A program made the position numbers and the translations under genes. Under the pieces are notes generated by a model that was not told the origin of the DNA, ran no database searches, and saw nothing but the letters and a program-made list of their open reading frames with translations. From Paracoccaceae bacterium (GTDB lineage Bacteria > Pseudomonadota > Alphaproteobacteria > Rhodobacterales > Rhodobacteraceae), in the NCBI GenBank assembly GCA_028284705.1, contig JANQRE010000020.1, forward strand, positions 56,372-120,371: DNA of 64,000 nucleotides. The letters run 5' to 3'. Shown piece after piece: positions 8,985-17,622 of the stretch. Each line of letters begins with the position of its first letter. The stretch's first letter is position 1.

Positions 8985-9308
8985 GTGACGTTAGGTTCGG
9001 TGCTGCGCAATATTCAGGTGTTTATCTACGCGTTCAGTTTCGCGGTGCTCACATGCATGGGCGGCGCGATGATGGCTGGACGGCTCGACAGCACGGACGC
9101 TCTGGGCTGGATGGCGGAGAATATGATCCGCGACGCGATGGCCGGCTCACCGGTTCGGGATCGCAGCTTTGACGGCTCCAAGCGACCGACATTGAATGAG
9201 ATCAAAACACTCCTTGGTCAGGATGATCGCGATCTCTCCAGTCTGGATCGCCTCAAACTTCGGCGTCATGCTGAGATCGCGGCATCGCGCATCCAGATTG
9301 CCCAGTAA
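8985..9308 (+). CDS. small protein with one N-terminal membrane segment, unknown
   Basis: The 107-residue product starts at GTG 8985, eight bases after AGGAGA. Residues about 7-28 (VLRNIQVFIYAFSFAVLTCM) form one hydrophobic segment, an anchor or uncleaved signal. The rest is charged and includes a run of Arg/Lys/Asp near LSSLDRLKLRRH. It ends 13 bases before the mipZ stop on the opposite strand. The family is not recognised. Confidence 0.55.
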   Translation: MTLGSVLRNIQVFIYAFSFAVLTCMGGAMMAGRLDSTDALGWMAENMIRDAMAGSPVRDRSFDGSKRPTLNEIKTLLGQDDRDLSSLDRLKLRRHAEIAASRIQIAQ

Positions 9309-9321
9309 GCTTTCGCGGGTT

Positions 9322-10134
9322 TCAGAAGTCGATCTCGACCCTCGGCAGGTTCAACGCCTTCACCAAATCTCTCAGCTCCTGACGTGCTGCGACATTGGAG
9401 ATATTGAGGTTTTTTACCCCGATATCGCCCAAATCGAGCAGGGTCAGGCCACGCGGAAACAATTCCCGAAAAATCACGCGCTCTGAAAAGCCGGGTGCAA
9501 TGCGGAACCCGATCCGGGAGGCCAGAGCCTCCACCGCATCGGTGATCTTTTTCTTGTTATGCATACGCTGGGTGCCGACGCGGTTGCGCACGACCACCCA
9601 ATCGATCGGGTCCAGCCCGGCTTGCGCACGCAATTGCCGCGCGTGCCAGACCATGTCGGAGTAAACCGACGGTCCAATGATCTCCCGCGTTTCGGGGTCG
9701 GTTTCTGCCAGCAGATCGAAATCGATGAAACTGTCATTGAGCGGCGTGACCAGCGTATCGGCGAGCGAATGCGCCACCTGGCTTAGCCGGGTGTGGGAGC
9801 CGGGGCAGTCGATGACAATGAAATCAAAGCGCCCCTCCATGCCTGCCACGGCTTCGGTCAGGCGGCGGTCGTAGATGTTTTCGCCCGGCGCGAGGCTTGC
9901 GCGATCAATCTCCGGCAACTCCACCACATCGGGGCTTCTCAGGCCAAGCTTGTTCTTCTGGCTGAAACGCTCACGGTTCTGCACGTAGCGGGTGAAACTC
10001 TTCTGGCGCAGGTCGAGATCGAGCGCACCGACCTTGAACCCCAGACGCGCCAAAGCGGTCGCCACATGCATGCAATTGGTCGACTTGCCCGAGCCGCCCT
10101 TTTCATTGCCGAATACGATAATATGCGCGGCCAT
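9322..10134 (-). CDS. mipZ: division plane positioning ATPase MipZ
   Basis: This 270-residue ParA/MinD-family ATPase has the deviant Walker A GNEKGGSGKST at residues 9-19, the LDLDLRQKSF switch region and FDFIVIDCPG as Walker B. The length and the EKGGSGKSTN...DLRQKSFTRYV pattern match MipZ of alphaproteobacteria. In Caulobacter, MipZ forms a bipolar gradient through ParB and inhibits FtsZ polymerisation, so that division occurs at midcell. No parB or ftsZ gene lies in the window. Confidence 0.9.
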   Translation of the reverse strand: MAAHIIVFGNEKGGSGKSTNCMHVATALARLGFKVGALDLDLRQKSFTRYVQNRERFSQKNKLGLRSPDVVELPEIDRASLAPGENIYDRRLTEAVAGMEGRFDFIVIDCPGSHTRLSQVAHSLADTLVTPLNDSFIDFDLLAETDPETREIIGPSVYSDMVWHARQLRAQAGLDPIDWVVVRNRVGTQRMHNKKKITDAVEALASRIGFRIAPGFSERVIFRELFPRGLTLLDLGDIGVKNLNISNVAARQELRDLVKALNLPRVEIDF

Positions 10135-10248
10135 CTGCCCGTCCCTTGCCCGGAATGCTCTCTCAGCGGAGCGTGGCGCAACTATAGGTCCAAGCGGGTC
10201 CCATGGAAAGGTGAAGCTTTAGGGTCGATTTGCGACTGTGGCTTGGTG

Positions 10249-11301
10249 TCAAACCGGAAACGGGTCGATCGGGAAATGAGTGGAAAACTCAGGCCGCACC
10301 CGCGCGATTTCAAGTGTCTTTCGGAGGATCGTCCGCACCTTGTCGCTCGTCTCTCCACGGATTTCCTCGACCCGTAGCGGTGACTGTCCCAAATGGGCAG
10401 TGTCAGAGGTCAGCAGGGCCTCCGCATTGCCCCCGAGATGTTCCTTCGCGAGGGTTTCAAGCTGTGGCTGCGATTTGCGCTGAATATTGGCCACTTGGGA
10501 ATCTGACAGCCCGTTAAACGCCCTTGTCTCCTCCGACGCCACGGTTTCAACCAACCGATCGGACATCCAGTCCTTTGCGCCGCGCGTCGGGGCCGTCTCC
10601 AAACCCGCCATGGCGCGCTTGAGGTGGTACGTGCACAGCACACCCAGCTCACCAATCGAGTTGTTCTTGCGCTTTGCCGATTTGAACGCGGATTTCGGGA
10701 GTTTCTCATCCAACCCAAAAAGTGACATCACTTGTCGCGGACTGTCCGTCTTCTCGGGATCATAGACGCCGATTTGCGGGTTAAGTCCAAGCTCGGTCAA
10801 TCTGCGCACCCGCAAGGGCCAGTGCCCGCGTTTCAGGTAGAAGAACTCTTCAAGGTATTCGTCGAAATCTTCCCCTAATCTCAATGTTTTACAACGTTGC
10901 GCATAGGCCGAGTTGATCAGGTCTATCGGGTTGCGCAGCACCAACCCCGCCTGTGGCTCGAGCCCAAAGCGGCGCAGTCGTTTGATCGCGGTTTTGAAAC
11001 CCGGCTGGGTCAGGATCAGGGAGAAATACTCCGCCGAGATCAGGAAATCCTCCTCCGGATTGGCTCTGACCTCTCGCCGAAATGCACGGCGCAAATCCGC
11101 AAATCCGGGATGCCCCTCACCACGTGGCATCGCGAGCGCCATCGCCAATGATCGAAAGTTTGCCTGGGATGTGTTCCGTCCGGCCTTCGGAAGATGCACG
11201 CCGATCTTGGTCAGCGCACCCTCGTTGTCATGCAGCCAGGATTGAACAGCCGTCGTACCGGTTTTGTGGCTGCCCAGATGCAGAAAAATGCGTTGTGCCA
11301 A
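10249..11301 (-). CDS. sulfotransferase-fold protein
   Basis: The 350-residue product opens with FLHLGSHKTGTTAVQSW, a P-loop-like 5'-phosphosulfate-binding motif (residues 6-22) found in PAPS-dependent sulfotransferases and their relatives. A later LISAEYFS and RNPIDLINSAYAQR segment fits the 3'-phosphate-binding region, with the Arg-x-Pro seen as RNP. Its substrate is unknown. It lies 97 bases downstream of the tail sheath gene on the same strand and may share its transcript. Confidence 0.7.
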   Translation of the reverse strand: MAQRIFLHLGSHKTGTTAVQSWLHDNEGALTKIGVHLPKAGRNTSQANFRSLAMALAMPRGEGHPGFADLRRAFRREVRANPEEDFLISAEYFSLILTQPGFKTAIKRLRRFGLEPQAGLVLRNPIDLINSAYAQRCKTLRLGEDFDEYLEEFFYLKRGHWPLRVRRLTELGLNPQIGVYDPEKTDSPRQVMSLFGLDEKLPKSAFKSAKRKNNSIGELGVLCTYHLKRAMAGLETAPTRGAKDWMSDRLVETVASEETRAFNGLSDSQVANIQRKSQPQLETLAKEHLGGNAEALLTSDTAHLGQSPLRVEEIRGETSDKVRTILRKTLEIARVRPEFSTHFPIDPFPV

Positions 11302-11398
11302 ATGCCCGCCTCACCAATATGTCCGCCTCTTTTCGGGCGGTGCGCTACATGTAGCCTGCGTGAGGGCGTGGGAGCAAGCCACCTGCAAGTGAATTCGG

Positions 11399-13042
11399 TC
11401 AGCTCTTCTGCATCTGTTGTTGAAATGTAATCTCGATGAACTCGGCGGGACGGGCGACGGCAACCAGAACGGTGACGCGCAGGAGACCTTCCAATATGTC
11501 CTCTGGGGTCATCGTCTCGCCCAACCCTAGTTGAACGGAAAACGCGTCCTCGGGCACCGCACCGGCCAGCCCGCCTGCTTTCCAGACGTTTGTCAGGAAG
11601 TTTGTGATCATCGATTTCATCGTGACCCAGGTGTTTGCCGTGTTGGGCTCGAACACATAGGCCCTGCAGGCGAGCCGGATGCTCTCTTCAATCATGATCA
11701 TTGTGCGGCGCACATTGATGTAGCGCCAGTCGAGCGAGTTGCCGTCCAACGTGCGCGCGCCCCAGACCAGTGTGCCTTCGCCCACGAAGGGTCGGATCGC
11801 GTTGATCGATTTGCCGGTGGTCGAGACGTTCAGGTTTTCTTGTTCTCCATGCGACACGTTGACTGCAGGTGCCGTCACGGGACCGACCGAGACATTGGCT
11901 GGCGCTTTCCAGACCCCGCGCGAATTGTCGATGGCGGTGTAGAGGCCCGCCATCGCAGCGCCGGGGCTCATCGTGTTCTGATGCGCAGTGATCGTATTCA
12001 TGACGTCGACATAGAGCGGCGAGATCGCGCGCAGGGTTTTGTCGATTGTCTCGGGCGTGGGCACGGGCGTAGGGGCGGGATCGGGTGACGGGCTGGGTTT
12101 GTCCTCCTCCGACGCTTCGTCCTCCTCCGCAAGTTTGGAGGGAGGCTCGAGATCCACGAGCGGCATGAGGAGCGGTCGTAGGTTGTTGATTTCTTCCAGC
12201 ACGCTTTGATCCTCAATGCCTGCCGAGAGCTGGTCGGCCAACAGGTTGCGACTCTCGGGTGCAATCGCTTCGAAACTGAAGTCCCTCGACTGGAACACGG
12301 TGCTGTTCAGCCAAGGATAATAGGCCGCGCCGAAATCGAGGTTATTGATGCCGATCCCGTTGCGAAAGCCGCTGACCGGCTCAAATTGCGGATCGTCCAG
12401 CGGGCGAAACCCGTGATGTATGTCGAGGATCGCGAAGCGGTTCTTCATCTCCGCGCCGCAATGGGTGAGCATCTTTTGCTGGACCTCGAAGGCATCGGCG
12501 ATCCTGAGACGGGTCGTCTCCGGGATCACCAACATGGTCGGCTCTTGCTCTTTCTTCAGAAGCTCGATGGCGGCCAGAAAGGCGTCCTTGGCGGGGCCTG
12601 TCGGGTCGAACGGGTTGTCCCCCTCATAGCTGCCGACCGAGACGATGTGACACGCGTCGCCGCCGTTGAAGAAAAACATCCGCATGGCGCCGTAGAGGCA
12701 AAAGCCGGGAGTCGTCTGGCGCAATTCGAACTTTTCCGCGCCGGTTTGGTAGATCGCGCGGGGCAGGGGGTCGGGTTCCGGCGGGTCGCCGGTTTCCAGC
12801 TCAGACGGCGTGTCCTCCGGGACGATCTCATATTGTGGCCAGGCCATCGCCCCGAAGAAGTTATGATACTCGCTGAGCGACGTGATCCGCTTGGGCACCA
12901 TATGCAGCGAGTTTTTCCCATCCGTCGCCCGCTCGGTGAAGCCGATAAAGGCCGGAACCGCGGTCGCTACCTGCACGACTGAGTTGGGAAAGGCGTTTTT
13001 CTCAACGATGTAGACGCCGGGGGTTTTTATCTGCTTGGCCAA
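11399..13042 (-). CDS. phage-type contractile tail sheath protein, isolated
   Basis: This 547-residue sheath protein has the N-terminus KTPGVYIVEKNAFPNSV, the conserved start of contractile sheath proteins in tailed phages and extracellular contractile injection systems. The C-terminal domain near RYINVRRTMIMIEESI and RVTVLVAVARPAEFI completes the fold. A Pro/Glu-rich linker (about DEASEEDKPSPSPDP) lies mid-protein. There is no in-frame ATG near the start. I prefer TTG 13042 because GGCGGAG lies eight bases before it and the protein then begins at the family's usual point; TTG 13108 is the alternative. No tube, baseplate, ATPase or spike gene is adjacent, so this is either an orphan or works with a distant locus. 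Confidence 0.8.
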   Translation of the reverse strand: MAKQIKTPGVYIVEKNAFPNSVVQVATAVPAFIGFTERATDGKNSLHMVPKRITSLSEYHNFFGAMAWPQYEIVPEDTPSELETGDPPEPDPLPRAIYQTGAEKFELRQTTPGFCLYGAMRMFFFNGGDACHIVSVGSYEGDNPFDPTGPAKDAFLAAIELLKKEQEPTMLVIPETTRLRIADAFEVQQKMLTHCGAEMKNRFAILDIHHGFRPLDDPQFEPVSGFRNGIGINNLDFGAAYYPWLNSTVFQSRDFSFEAIAPESRNLLADQLSAGIEDQSVLEEINNLRPLLMPLVDLEPPSKLAEEDEASEEDKPSPSPDPAPTPVPTPETIDKTLRAISPLYVDVMNTITAHQNTMSPGAAMAGLYTAIDNSRGVWKAPANVSVGPVTAPAVNVSHGEQENLNVSTTGKSINAIRPFVGEGTLVWGARTLDGNSLDWRYINVRRTMIMIEESIRLACRAYVFEPNTANTWVTMKSMITNFLTNVWKAGGLAGAVPEDAFSVQLGLGETMTPEDILEGLLRVTVLVAVARPAEFIEITFQQQMQKS

Positions 13043-13120
13043 AAAACGTGCTCCGCCCACGGGATTGAAAGCGTTTCTCAGAATTTGGGTTAGCCTACGC
13101 CGTGCCAAGCGATACGCAAA

Positions 13121-13150
13121 GAAAAAGGCCGCTCCAGATGGAGCGGCCTT
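13121..13150 (-). terminator. intrinsic terminator after rpmE
   Basis: On the minus strand GGCCGCTCC-ATCT-GGAGCGGCC forms a perfect 9-bp stem followed by TTTTTC. It lies 25 bases past the rpmE stop and ends the rplS-rpmE transcript. The tail sheath reading frame begins just beyond it, so that gene needs its own promoter or read-through. Confidence 0.85.
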
Positions 13151-13174
13151 GAACTGTCCCAGAGGTCAGGTGCC

Positions 13175-13396
13175 TTAGAAGCCCAAACCTTCGTATTTAT
13201 TTTTGAACTTGGAGACGCGTCCGCCGGTATCCATCAGCTTCTGGTTGCCGCCGGTCCAGGCCGGATGCGCCGATGGGTCGATGTCGAGTGCGAGCGTGTC
13301 GCCCTCCGACCCCCAGGTGGATTTCATTTGCACCACGGTGCCATCGGTCATTTTGACGTCGATGATGTGGTAATCGGGATGGGTATCTTTTTTCAT
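13175..13396 (-). CDS. rpmE: 50S ribosomal protein L31
   Basis: This 73-residue protein has the L31 signatures KKDTHPDYH at the start and [21 protein letters not shown] near the end. It lacks the CxxC zinc ligands, so it is the zinc-independent (C-) form. It lies 11 bases after rplS and precedes a strong terminator. Confidence 0.95.
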   Translation of the reverse strand: MKKDTHPDYHIIDVKMTDGTVVQMKSTWGSEGDTLALDIDPSAHPAWTGGNQKLMDTGGRVSKFKNKYEGLGF

Positions 13397-13407
13397 CAGG
13401 CCGCTCC

Positions 13408-13791
13408 TTACGCGTCAGCGCCAGCTTTGGGCTTGTAGTTGGTCTGTTCAGCGATACGCGCGGATTTACCACGACGCGAGCGCAGGTAGTAGAGTTTCGC
13501 GCGGCGCACACGGCCCCGGCGCACAACGGTGATGCTGTCGATATTGGTCGAATGCAGCGGGAAGACACGCTCCACGCCTTCACCGAAGGAAATCTTGCGA
13601 ACCGTGAACGAGCCGGCAATGCCGTCGCCGTTCTTGCGGGCGATGCAGACGCCTTCGTAGTTCTGAACGCGGGTGCGCGTGCCTTCGGTCACTTTGTAAC
13701 CGACACGAACGGTGTCACCCGCTTTGAAATCGGGGATGTCTTTCCCCAGGGCGGCAACTTGTTCCGCCTCGAGCTGTGCGATCAGGTCCAT
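13408..13791 (-). CDS. rplS: 50S ribosomal protein L19
   Basis: This 127-residue L19 shows the family's [22 protein letters not shown] segment, [17 protein letters not shown] and [13 protein letters not shown]. It bridges the large and small subunits at the ribosome interface. It follows trmD by 51 bases in the usual trmD-rplS order and is followed by rpmE. Confidence 0.96.
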   Translation of the reverse strand: MDLIAQLEAEQVAALGKDIPDFKAGDTVRVGYKVTEGTRTRVQNYEGVCIARKNGDGIAGSFTVRKISFGEGVERVFPLHSTNIDSITVVRRGRVRRAKLYYLRSRRGKSARIAEQTNYKPKAGADA

Positions 13792-13842
13792 TGACCCATC
13801 TCCTATTTTACTCGTGGTTGGTCCACGAAGTTAATGCCGTCC

Positions 13843-14667
13843 TCAGAGCTCTTGGTCTTCATCCGGGTCCCTATCGTGAAGCTCACAATAAGCCCGCCAG
13901 AGGTCAGGTCGTCGTTCCTTTGTCAGCCTTTCGGCCATCTGCCTTTGCCACTTCGCGATATTCCCATGATGCCCTGAGAGAAGAACTTCGGGCGTGTCAC
14001 GGTCGCGCCATTGGCTGGGCTTTGTATATTGGGGATGCTCAAGCAACCCGTGCTGGAAACTTTCGTCCTCGGTCGAGGCCTGATTCCCAAGCACGCGGGG
14101 TATAAGACGGACTGTTGCATCAATCAAGGCCTGAGCGGCGATCTCTCCCCCGGTGAGGACAAAATCCCCAAGCGAAACCTCTTCGATGGCGTATTCTTCG
14201 AGGACACGTTCATCGACACCCTCGAAACGCCCACAAATCATGGTGATCCCATCGGCTTCTGACCATGCTTTCGCTTTGGCTTGCGTGAAGGGCGTGCCGC
14301 GGGGAGAGAGATAGATTACGGGCCAGGATTTGCCTTTGGTGCCGATCGCGGCTTGATCGAGTGCCTTGGCCATGACATCGGGTCTCAGAACCATGCCAGC
14401 ACCACCACCGGAAGGCGTGTCGTCCACATTCTTGTGTTTGCCGATGCCAAACGGGCGCAGGTCGATGGTCTCCAGCGCCCAAAGCCCTTGTTGCAGGGCC
14501 TTTCCGGTGAGCGATGCGTCAAGCACACCGGGAAAGGTTTCCGGGAACAGCGTGATCACCCGCGCCGTCCACGCGCCCTTCAGTCGAGGTGTCTCGCCCA
14601 TCAGATCGCGCGGCTGAAGGCTGGCGCTGATCGACAAGCGGCCATGGGATTTGGGTGTATCGCTCAT
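13843..14667 (-). CDS. trmD: tRNA (guanine37-N1)-methyltransferase
   Basis: This enzyme methylates G37 of tRNAs with SAM, preventing +1 frameshifts. The knotted SPOUT fold is recognised by GGGAGMVLRPDV, YLSPRGTPFTQ, MICGRFEGVDERV and EVSLGDFVLTGGE, and by the C-terminal HPQYTKPSQW. The 274-residue protein has about 30 extra N-terminal residues (to GAWTARVITLFPE) compared with E. coli TrmD, so a shorter start is possible, although MGETPRLKGAW looks like real coding. It sits between the iron alcohol dehydrogenase and rplS. Confidence 0.95.
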   Translation of the reverse strand: MSDTPKSHGRLSISASLQPRDLMGETPRLKGAWTARVITLFPETFPGVLDASLTGKALQQGLWALETIDLRPFGIGKHKNVDDTPSGGGAGMVLRPDVMAKALDQAAIGTKGKSWPVIYLSPRGTPFTQAKAKAWSEADGITMICGRFEGVDERVLEEYAIEEVSLGDFVLTGGEIAAQALIDATVRLIPRVLGNQASTEDESFQHGLLEHPQYTKPSQWRDRDTPEVLLSGHHGNIAKWQRQMAERLTKERRPDLWRAYCELHDRDPDEDQEL

Positions 14668-14743
14668 GCGTGGGTCTTTAGGTCAGATGTTGGATCATGG
14701 CAAACGGGGGCTTTCGCCGTCGCTTGCGCGACGAGCGACCCGG

Positions 14744-14795
14744 CTGGAGGGGCCAGCCCCTCCAGACCACCCCGGAGTATTTTCACCAGAATGAA
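14744..14795. repeat. palindromic intergenic element between the alcohol dehydrogenase and trmD genes
   Basis: CTGGAGGGGC-CA-GCCCCTCCAG (14744-14765) is a perfect 10-bp inverted repeat. It is followed by a tail reading CCCCGGAGTATTTTCACCAG. I recall similar palindrome-plus-tail sequences dispersed in roseobacter genomes, but only one copy is visible here. There is no U-run on either side, so it is not a standard terminator. Confidence 0.5.
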
Positions 14796-14796
14796 G

Positions 14797-15951
14797 TCAC
14801 CAGACCTGATCATACAGGGCGATGATTTCGCCTACCGTCGGGACGCGCGGGTTGTTTTGTGGCGAGCCGGAGGCGAGAGCCTGCTCTGCCATCTTGGCGC
14901 GAAGATCAAAAAACATCTGTTTATCATGGCCTTGGGTGGACATGGACGGCACTTCGAGATCGGCGCTCAGCCGGGTGAGTTCTTCGACCAGTTTGGTGCA
15001 GGCTGCCGCGTCGGTATCCGCGTCTTCTGCCCAGCCCATCACCCGCGCGCAAGCGGCGTAGCGGGCGGGTGCCGCGTCGATAGAGAAGGCAGTCACGGCA
15101 GGCAGGAGCATCGCGTTGGAAAGGCCGTGGGCGACATGGAAAAACGCGCCGATCGGGCGCGACATGCCGTGCACAAGCGCCACGGAGGCGTTGGAAAACG
15201 CCATGCCGGCCTGAGCGGCGGCCAGCATGAGGGCCTCGCGGGCGGCGGCGTTTTCGGGGTCACGATAAGCGGTGCGCACATGAGTGGCGATGGCAGGCAT
15301 GGCGGCGAGCGCGAAGGCGTCTGTATAGGCGAAGGCGCGGCGGGAGACATAGGCCTCGATCGCGTGAGTCAGGCTGTCGATGGCGGTGTCGGCGGTGGTG
15401 CGCGGTGGCACGGTCACCGACAATTCCCAGTCGATCAGCGCGGCGGTGGCGACACAGGCGAGGCCGGAGAGGTTGTATTTCTCGGTTTTCTCAGTGTCGG
15501 TGATCACGCACCAGCGCGTCAGTTCCGACCCCGTGCCCCCGGTGGTCGGCACGCAAATCACCGGCGGGCCGCATTTGTCGATTTGAGCAGGTGCCCTATA
15601 GTCCCGCACATGGCCGGGGTTTACGCTCATGAAACTGATCGCCTTGGCGGTATCCATGGGCGAGCCGCCGCCAAAGCCGATCACGCAGTCATAGTCACCG
15701 GAATTTAGTGCAATCAGGCCTTCGTTAACGCAAGTGTCTGTTGGGTCGGGGATCACGCCGTCATAGAGGCCCCATTTAAGACCGGCCCGATCCAGCGGAT
15801 CGGTAAGTTTGCTCAGATGCAACCCGGCAACGCGCTTGTCGGTCACGATCAGAGGGCGTGACAGGCCAAGCTGTTCCATGACTTCTGGCACTTCCCGCAC
15901 CACCCCGCCGCCAATGCGGATCAGACGCGGAGATTGCACACGACCGATCAT
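14797..15951 (-). CDS. iron-containing alcohol dehydrogenase
   Basis: This 384-residue group III (Fe-dependent) alcohol dehydrogenase has the NAD-binding [13 protein letters not shown] at residues 92-104. Metal ligands fit [14 protein letters not shown] (Asp and His), [16 protein letters not shown] (two His) and the later His-rich strand. Its start overlaps the rimM stop by 4 bases (15948-15951). An alcohol dehydrogenase inside the trmD block is unusual and its substrate cannot be told. The conserved TGGTGSELT and [13 protein letters not shown] segments fit the maleylacetate reductase/1,3-propanediol dehydrogenase branch. Confidence 0.92.
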   Translation of the reverse strand: MIGRVQSPRLIRIGGGVVREVPEVMEQLGLSRPLIVTDKRVAGLHLSKLTDPLDRAGLKWGLYDGVIPDPTDTCVNEGLIALNSGDYDCVIGFGGGSPMDTAKAISFMSVNPGHVRDYRAPAQIDKCGPPVICVPTTGGTGSELTRWCVITDTEKTEKYNLSGLACVATAALIDWELSVTVPPRTTADTAIDSLTHAIEAYVSRRAFAYTDAFALAAMPAIATHVRTAYRDPENAAAREALMLAAAQAGMAFSNASVALVHGMSRPIGAFFHVAHGLSNAMLLPAVTAFSIDAAPARYAACARVMGWAEDADTDAAACTKLVEELTRLSADLEVPSMSTQGHDKQMFFDLRAKMAEQALASGSPQNNPRVPTVGEIIALYDQVW

Positions 15952-16460
15952 TCGGGCTCCGGAAAGACGCCGTCGGGCGGGTCGACGATGATGCGACCCG
16001 CGGCGAGGTCCACTGTTGGAACGGCTGCCTTGGTGAACGGCAAGAGGGCCGACGATTTCAGCCCCGGTCCGCGAATTTCGAGGATATCGCCCGCGCCGTG
16101 GTTGTCGATGGCCGCGACTTTGCCCAAGGCTTCGCCGCCCGTGTCGAGCACGTCCAATCCGATCAGATCGGAATAGTAATACTCATCGTCGGGCAAGTTC
16201 GGCAGGAGATCACGATCGGCAAAAAGCTCCTTACCGCGCATTGCATCGGCTTGATCTTTATAACGAATTCCGGATAGCCGCGCGGCAAAGCCACCTTTCA
16301 CCGAACGGGTGATCTTGACGGTGTATTCCATGCCCTCAGCATCATAGAGCGGGGAATAGGTGACGATATCCTCGGGCTCCGCACAGAAGGATTTCAGGCG
16401 CACCTCGCCCTTGACGCCGAAGGCGCCTGTGACCGCTCCGACCACGATGCGATCCCTCAT
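15948..16460 (-). CDS. rimM: ribosome maturation factor RimM
   Basis: RimM helps 16S rRNA processing and assembly of the 30S head through binding S19. The 170-residue protein has [21 protein letters not shown] at the N-terminus and the PRC-barrel C-terminal domain beginning [14 protein letters not shown] place the start at ATG 16460 (MRDRIVVG); it overlaps the TGA of the 48-codon ORF upstream as ATGA, so the two are translationally coupled. Upstream residues in the longer frame do not match the family. Confidence 0.93.
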   Translation of the reverse strand: MRDRIVVGAVTGAFGVKGEVRLKSFCAEPEDIVTYSPLYDAEGMEYTVKITRSVKGGFAARLSGIRYKDQADAMRGKELFADRDLLPNLPDDEYYYSDLIGLDVLDTGGEALGKVAAIDNHGAGDILEIRGPGLKSSALLPFTKAAVPTVDLAAGRIIVDPPDGVFPEPE

Positions 16461-16603
16461 TCCAAGGGTGCTCCGCGACAGAGGCCGCGCGCATCGACCA
16501 CGCCACCCGCATTCTGACAACGCCCTTCATTCATGAACGCCTGCACTTTCATGCCGCCGATCAGTGAGACGCCCATGAGCACCAGGGTGATCAGTTTCCG
16601 CAT
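16457..16603 (-). CDS. 48-residue secreted or anchored peptide between EVE gene and rimM
   Basis: This short ORF starts at ATG 16603, sharing its first base with the TGA of the EVE gene (TGATG), and ends at TGA 16457-16459, overlapping the rimM ATG. The product begins [20 protein letters not shown], a positively charged start and hydrophobic stretch like a signal or anchor. A short Cys-containing tail follows (GRCQ and GLCRG, two Cys). Perfect overlaps on both sides strongly suggest it is translated. The function is unknown. Confidence 0.6.
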   Translation of the reverse strand: MRKLITLVLMGVSLIGGMKVQAFMNEGRCQNAGGVVDARGLCRGAPLE

Positions 16604-17016
16604 CAGGCGACACCCATGGCGTTTGCGATCAGGCGGTAATCGCCCTCGGGGATCGAGAACTTGCCCATCCGGAACGCCATGCCCCAGTGTTTGGGGTTCT
16701 TGATGAAGGACAGCTCTTCCAGCATCGGTTTGACCGGTACTTCGCGGACCTCATCGAACTTGGCATCGCGCACGAACCCGCGGGCACCGGCCATGAATTC
16801 GATCTCATAGGGCGCCTCACCGGTGACCGTTGCATGGGCTGTGAAGGCGCGGACGGGCTCTCCGTCGAAATCGGATTTTGGTGAGTAAAACAGGACCCTA
16901 TCACCGATGTCGAGGTTGCGCACCGCCGCCTCTCGGCCCTTCGAGAAGGCGACAATGCCCTTCGATTTGGCGATTTCCATCTGGGCTGCGTGGATGACGC
17001 CGATGAGATATGCCAT
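16603..17016 (-). CDS. EVE domain-containing protein
   Basis: The 137-residue product is a single EVE (PUA-like) domain, with AYLIGVIHAAQMEIAKSKG at the start, GDRVLFYSPKSDFDGEPV in the middle and FIKNPKHWGMAFRMG near the end. EVE domains are thought to read modified bases in DNA or RNA. It sits between rpsP and rimM, surrounded by tRNA- and ribosome-modifying genes, so an RNA-linked role is reasonable but unproven. Confidence 0.85.
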   Translation of the reverse strand: MAYLIGVIHAAQMEIAKSKGIVAFSKGREAAVRNLDIGDRVLFYSPKSDFDGEPVRAFTAHATVTGEAPYEIEFMAGARGFVRDAKFDEVREVPVKPMLEELSFIKNPKHWGMAFRMGKFSIPEGDYRLIANAMGVA

Positions 17017-17079
17017 GGGCCGAACTCCTCTCGAACGGGTGGGAAGGCCAGCAGGTCCGGCCTTCCGCTATCCAAGAGT

Positions 17080-17562
17080 TTACTCGGCTTTTTCTTCTTC
17101 TGCAGCTTCTTCCGCTGGAGCGTCCTCAGCCGCAGCTTCCTCGGCAGGTGCCTCCTCGGCGGGCGCTTCTTCAACCGCGGCTTCTTCGACGGGTGCTTCT
17201 TCCTCAGCCGGAGCTTCAGCAGCCGTTTTCGCCTTCTCGGCTTTCTCTTCAGCGCGGTCTTTGGCCTTTTGACCGGGTTCACCTTTTTGCGGGTTGTTGC
17301 GCTCTTTCTTGTCGAGCACGCCTGCGGCTTCGAGGAAGCGGCTCACGCGGTCGGAGGGCTGAGCGCCTTCGCCGAGCCAGTATTGGATGCGTTCCATGTT
17401 CAGCTTCACACGCTCTTCGCTGTCTTTCGGCAGAAGCGGGTTATAGGTGCCCAGTTTCTCAATGTAGCGACCGTCGCGCGGCATGCGCGAGTCCGCTGCA
17501 ACAACGCGATAGAAGGGGCGTTTCTTCGACCCACCGCGGGCCAGTCTGATTTTCATTGCCAT
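17080..17562 (-). CDS. rpsP: 30S ribosomal protein S16 with acidic C-terminal tail
   Basis: Residues 1 to about 85 are standard S16 ([43 protein letters not shown]). From about residue 95 the protein continues into a Lys/Ala then Ala/Glu/Pro-rich repeat tail (APAEEA-type units), making 160 residues against 80-90 in E. coli. ATG 17562 follows AAGGAGAAAACG. The tail is probably disordered and highly acidic at the end. Confidence 0.95.
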   Translation of the reverse strand: MAMKIRLARGGSKKRPFYRVVAADSRMPRDGRYIEKLGTYNPLLPKDSEERVKLNMERIQYWLGEGAQPSDRVSRFLEAAGVLDKKERNNPQKGEPGQKAKDRAEEKAEKAKTAAEAPAEEEAPVEEAAVEEAPAEEAPAEEAAAEDAPAEEAAEEEKAE

Positions 17563-17622
17563 TTTCGTTTTCTCCTTGGATGGCGTTGGAAGGTGCGTGC
17601 GAGCACACACCCTACATCTTTG

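Noticed and set aside
12206..12982. 258-codon plus-strand ORF opposite the tail sheath gene
   Set aside because: No motif; it overlaps the central part of the well-supported sheath gene.
11399..13042. Prophage or complete contractile injection locus around the sheath gene
   Set aside because: No terminase, capsid, tube, baseplate, integrase or spike genes in the window; only the sheath is present.
14281..15708. Long 475-codon plus-strand ORF opposite trmD and the iron alcohol dehydrogenase
   Set aside because: It has no family motif and mirrors codon bias of two well-supported minus-strand genes; it is an antisense shadow.
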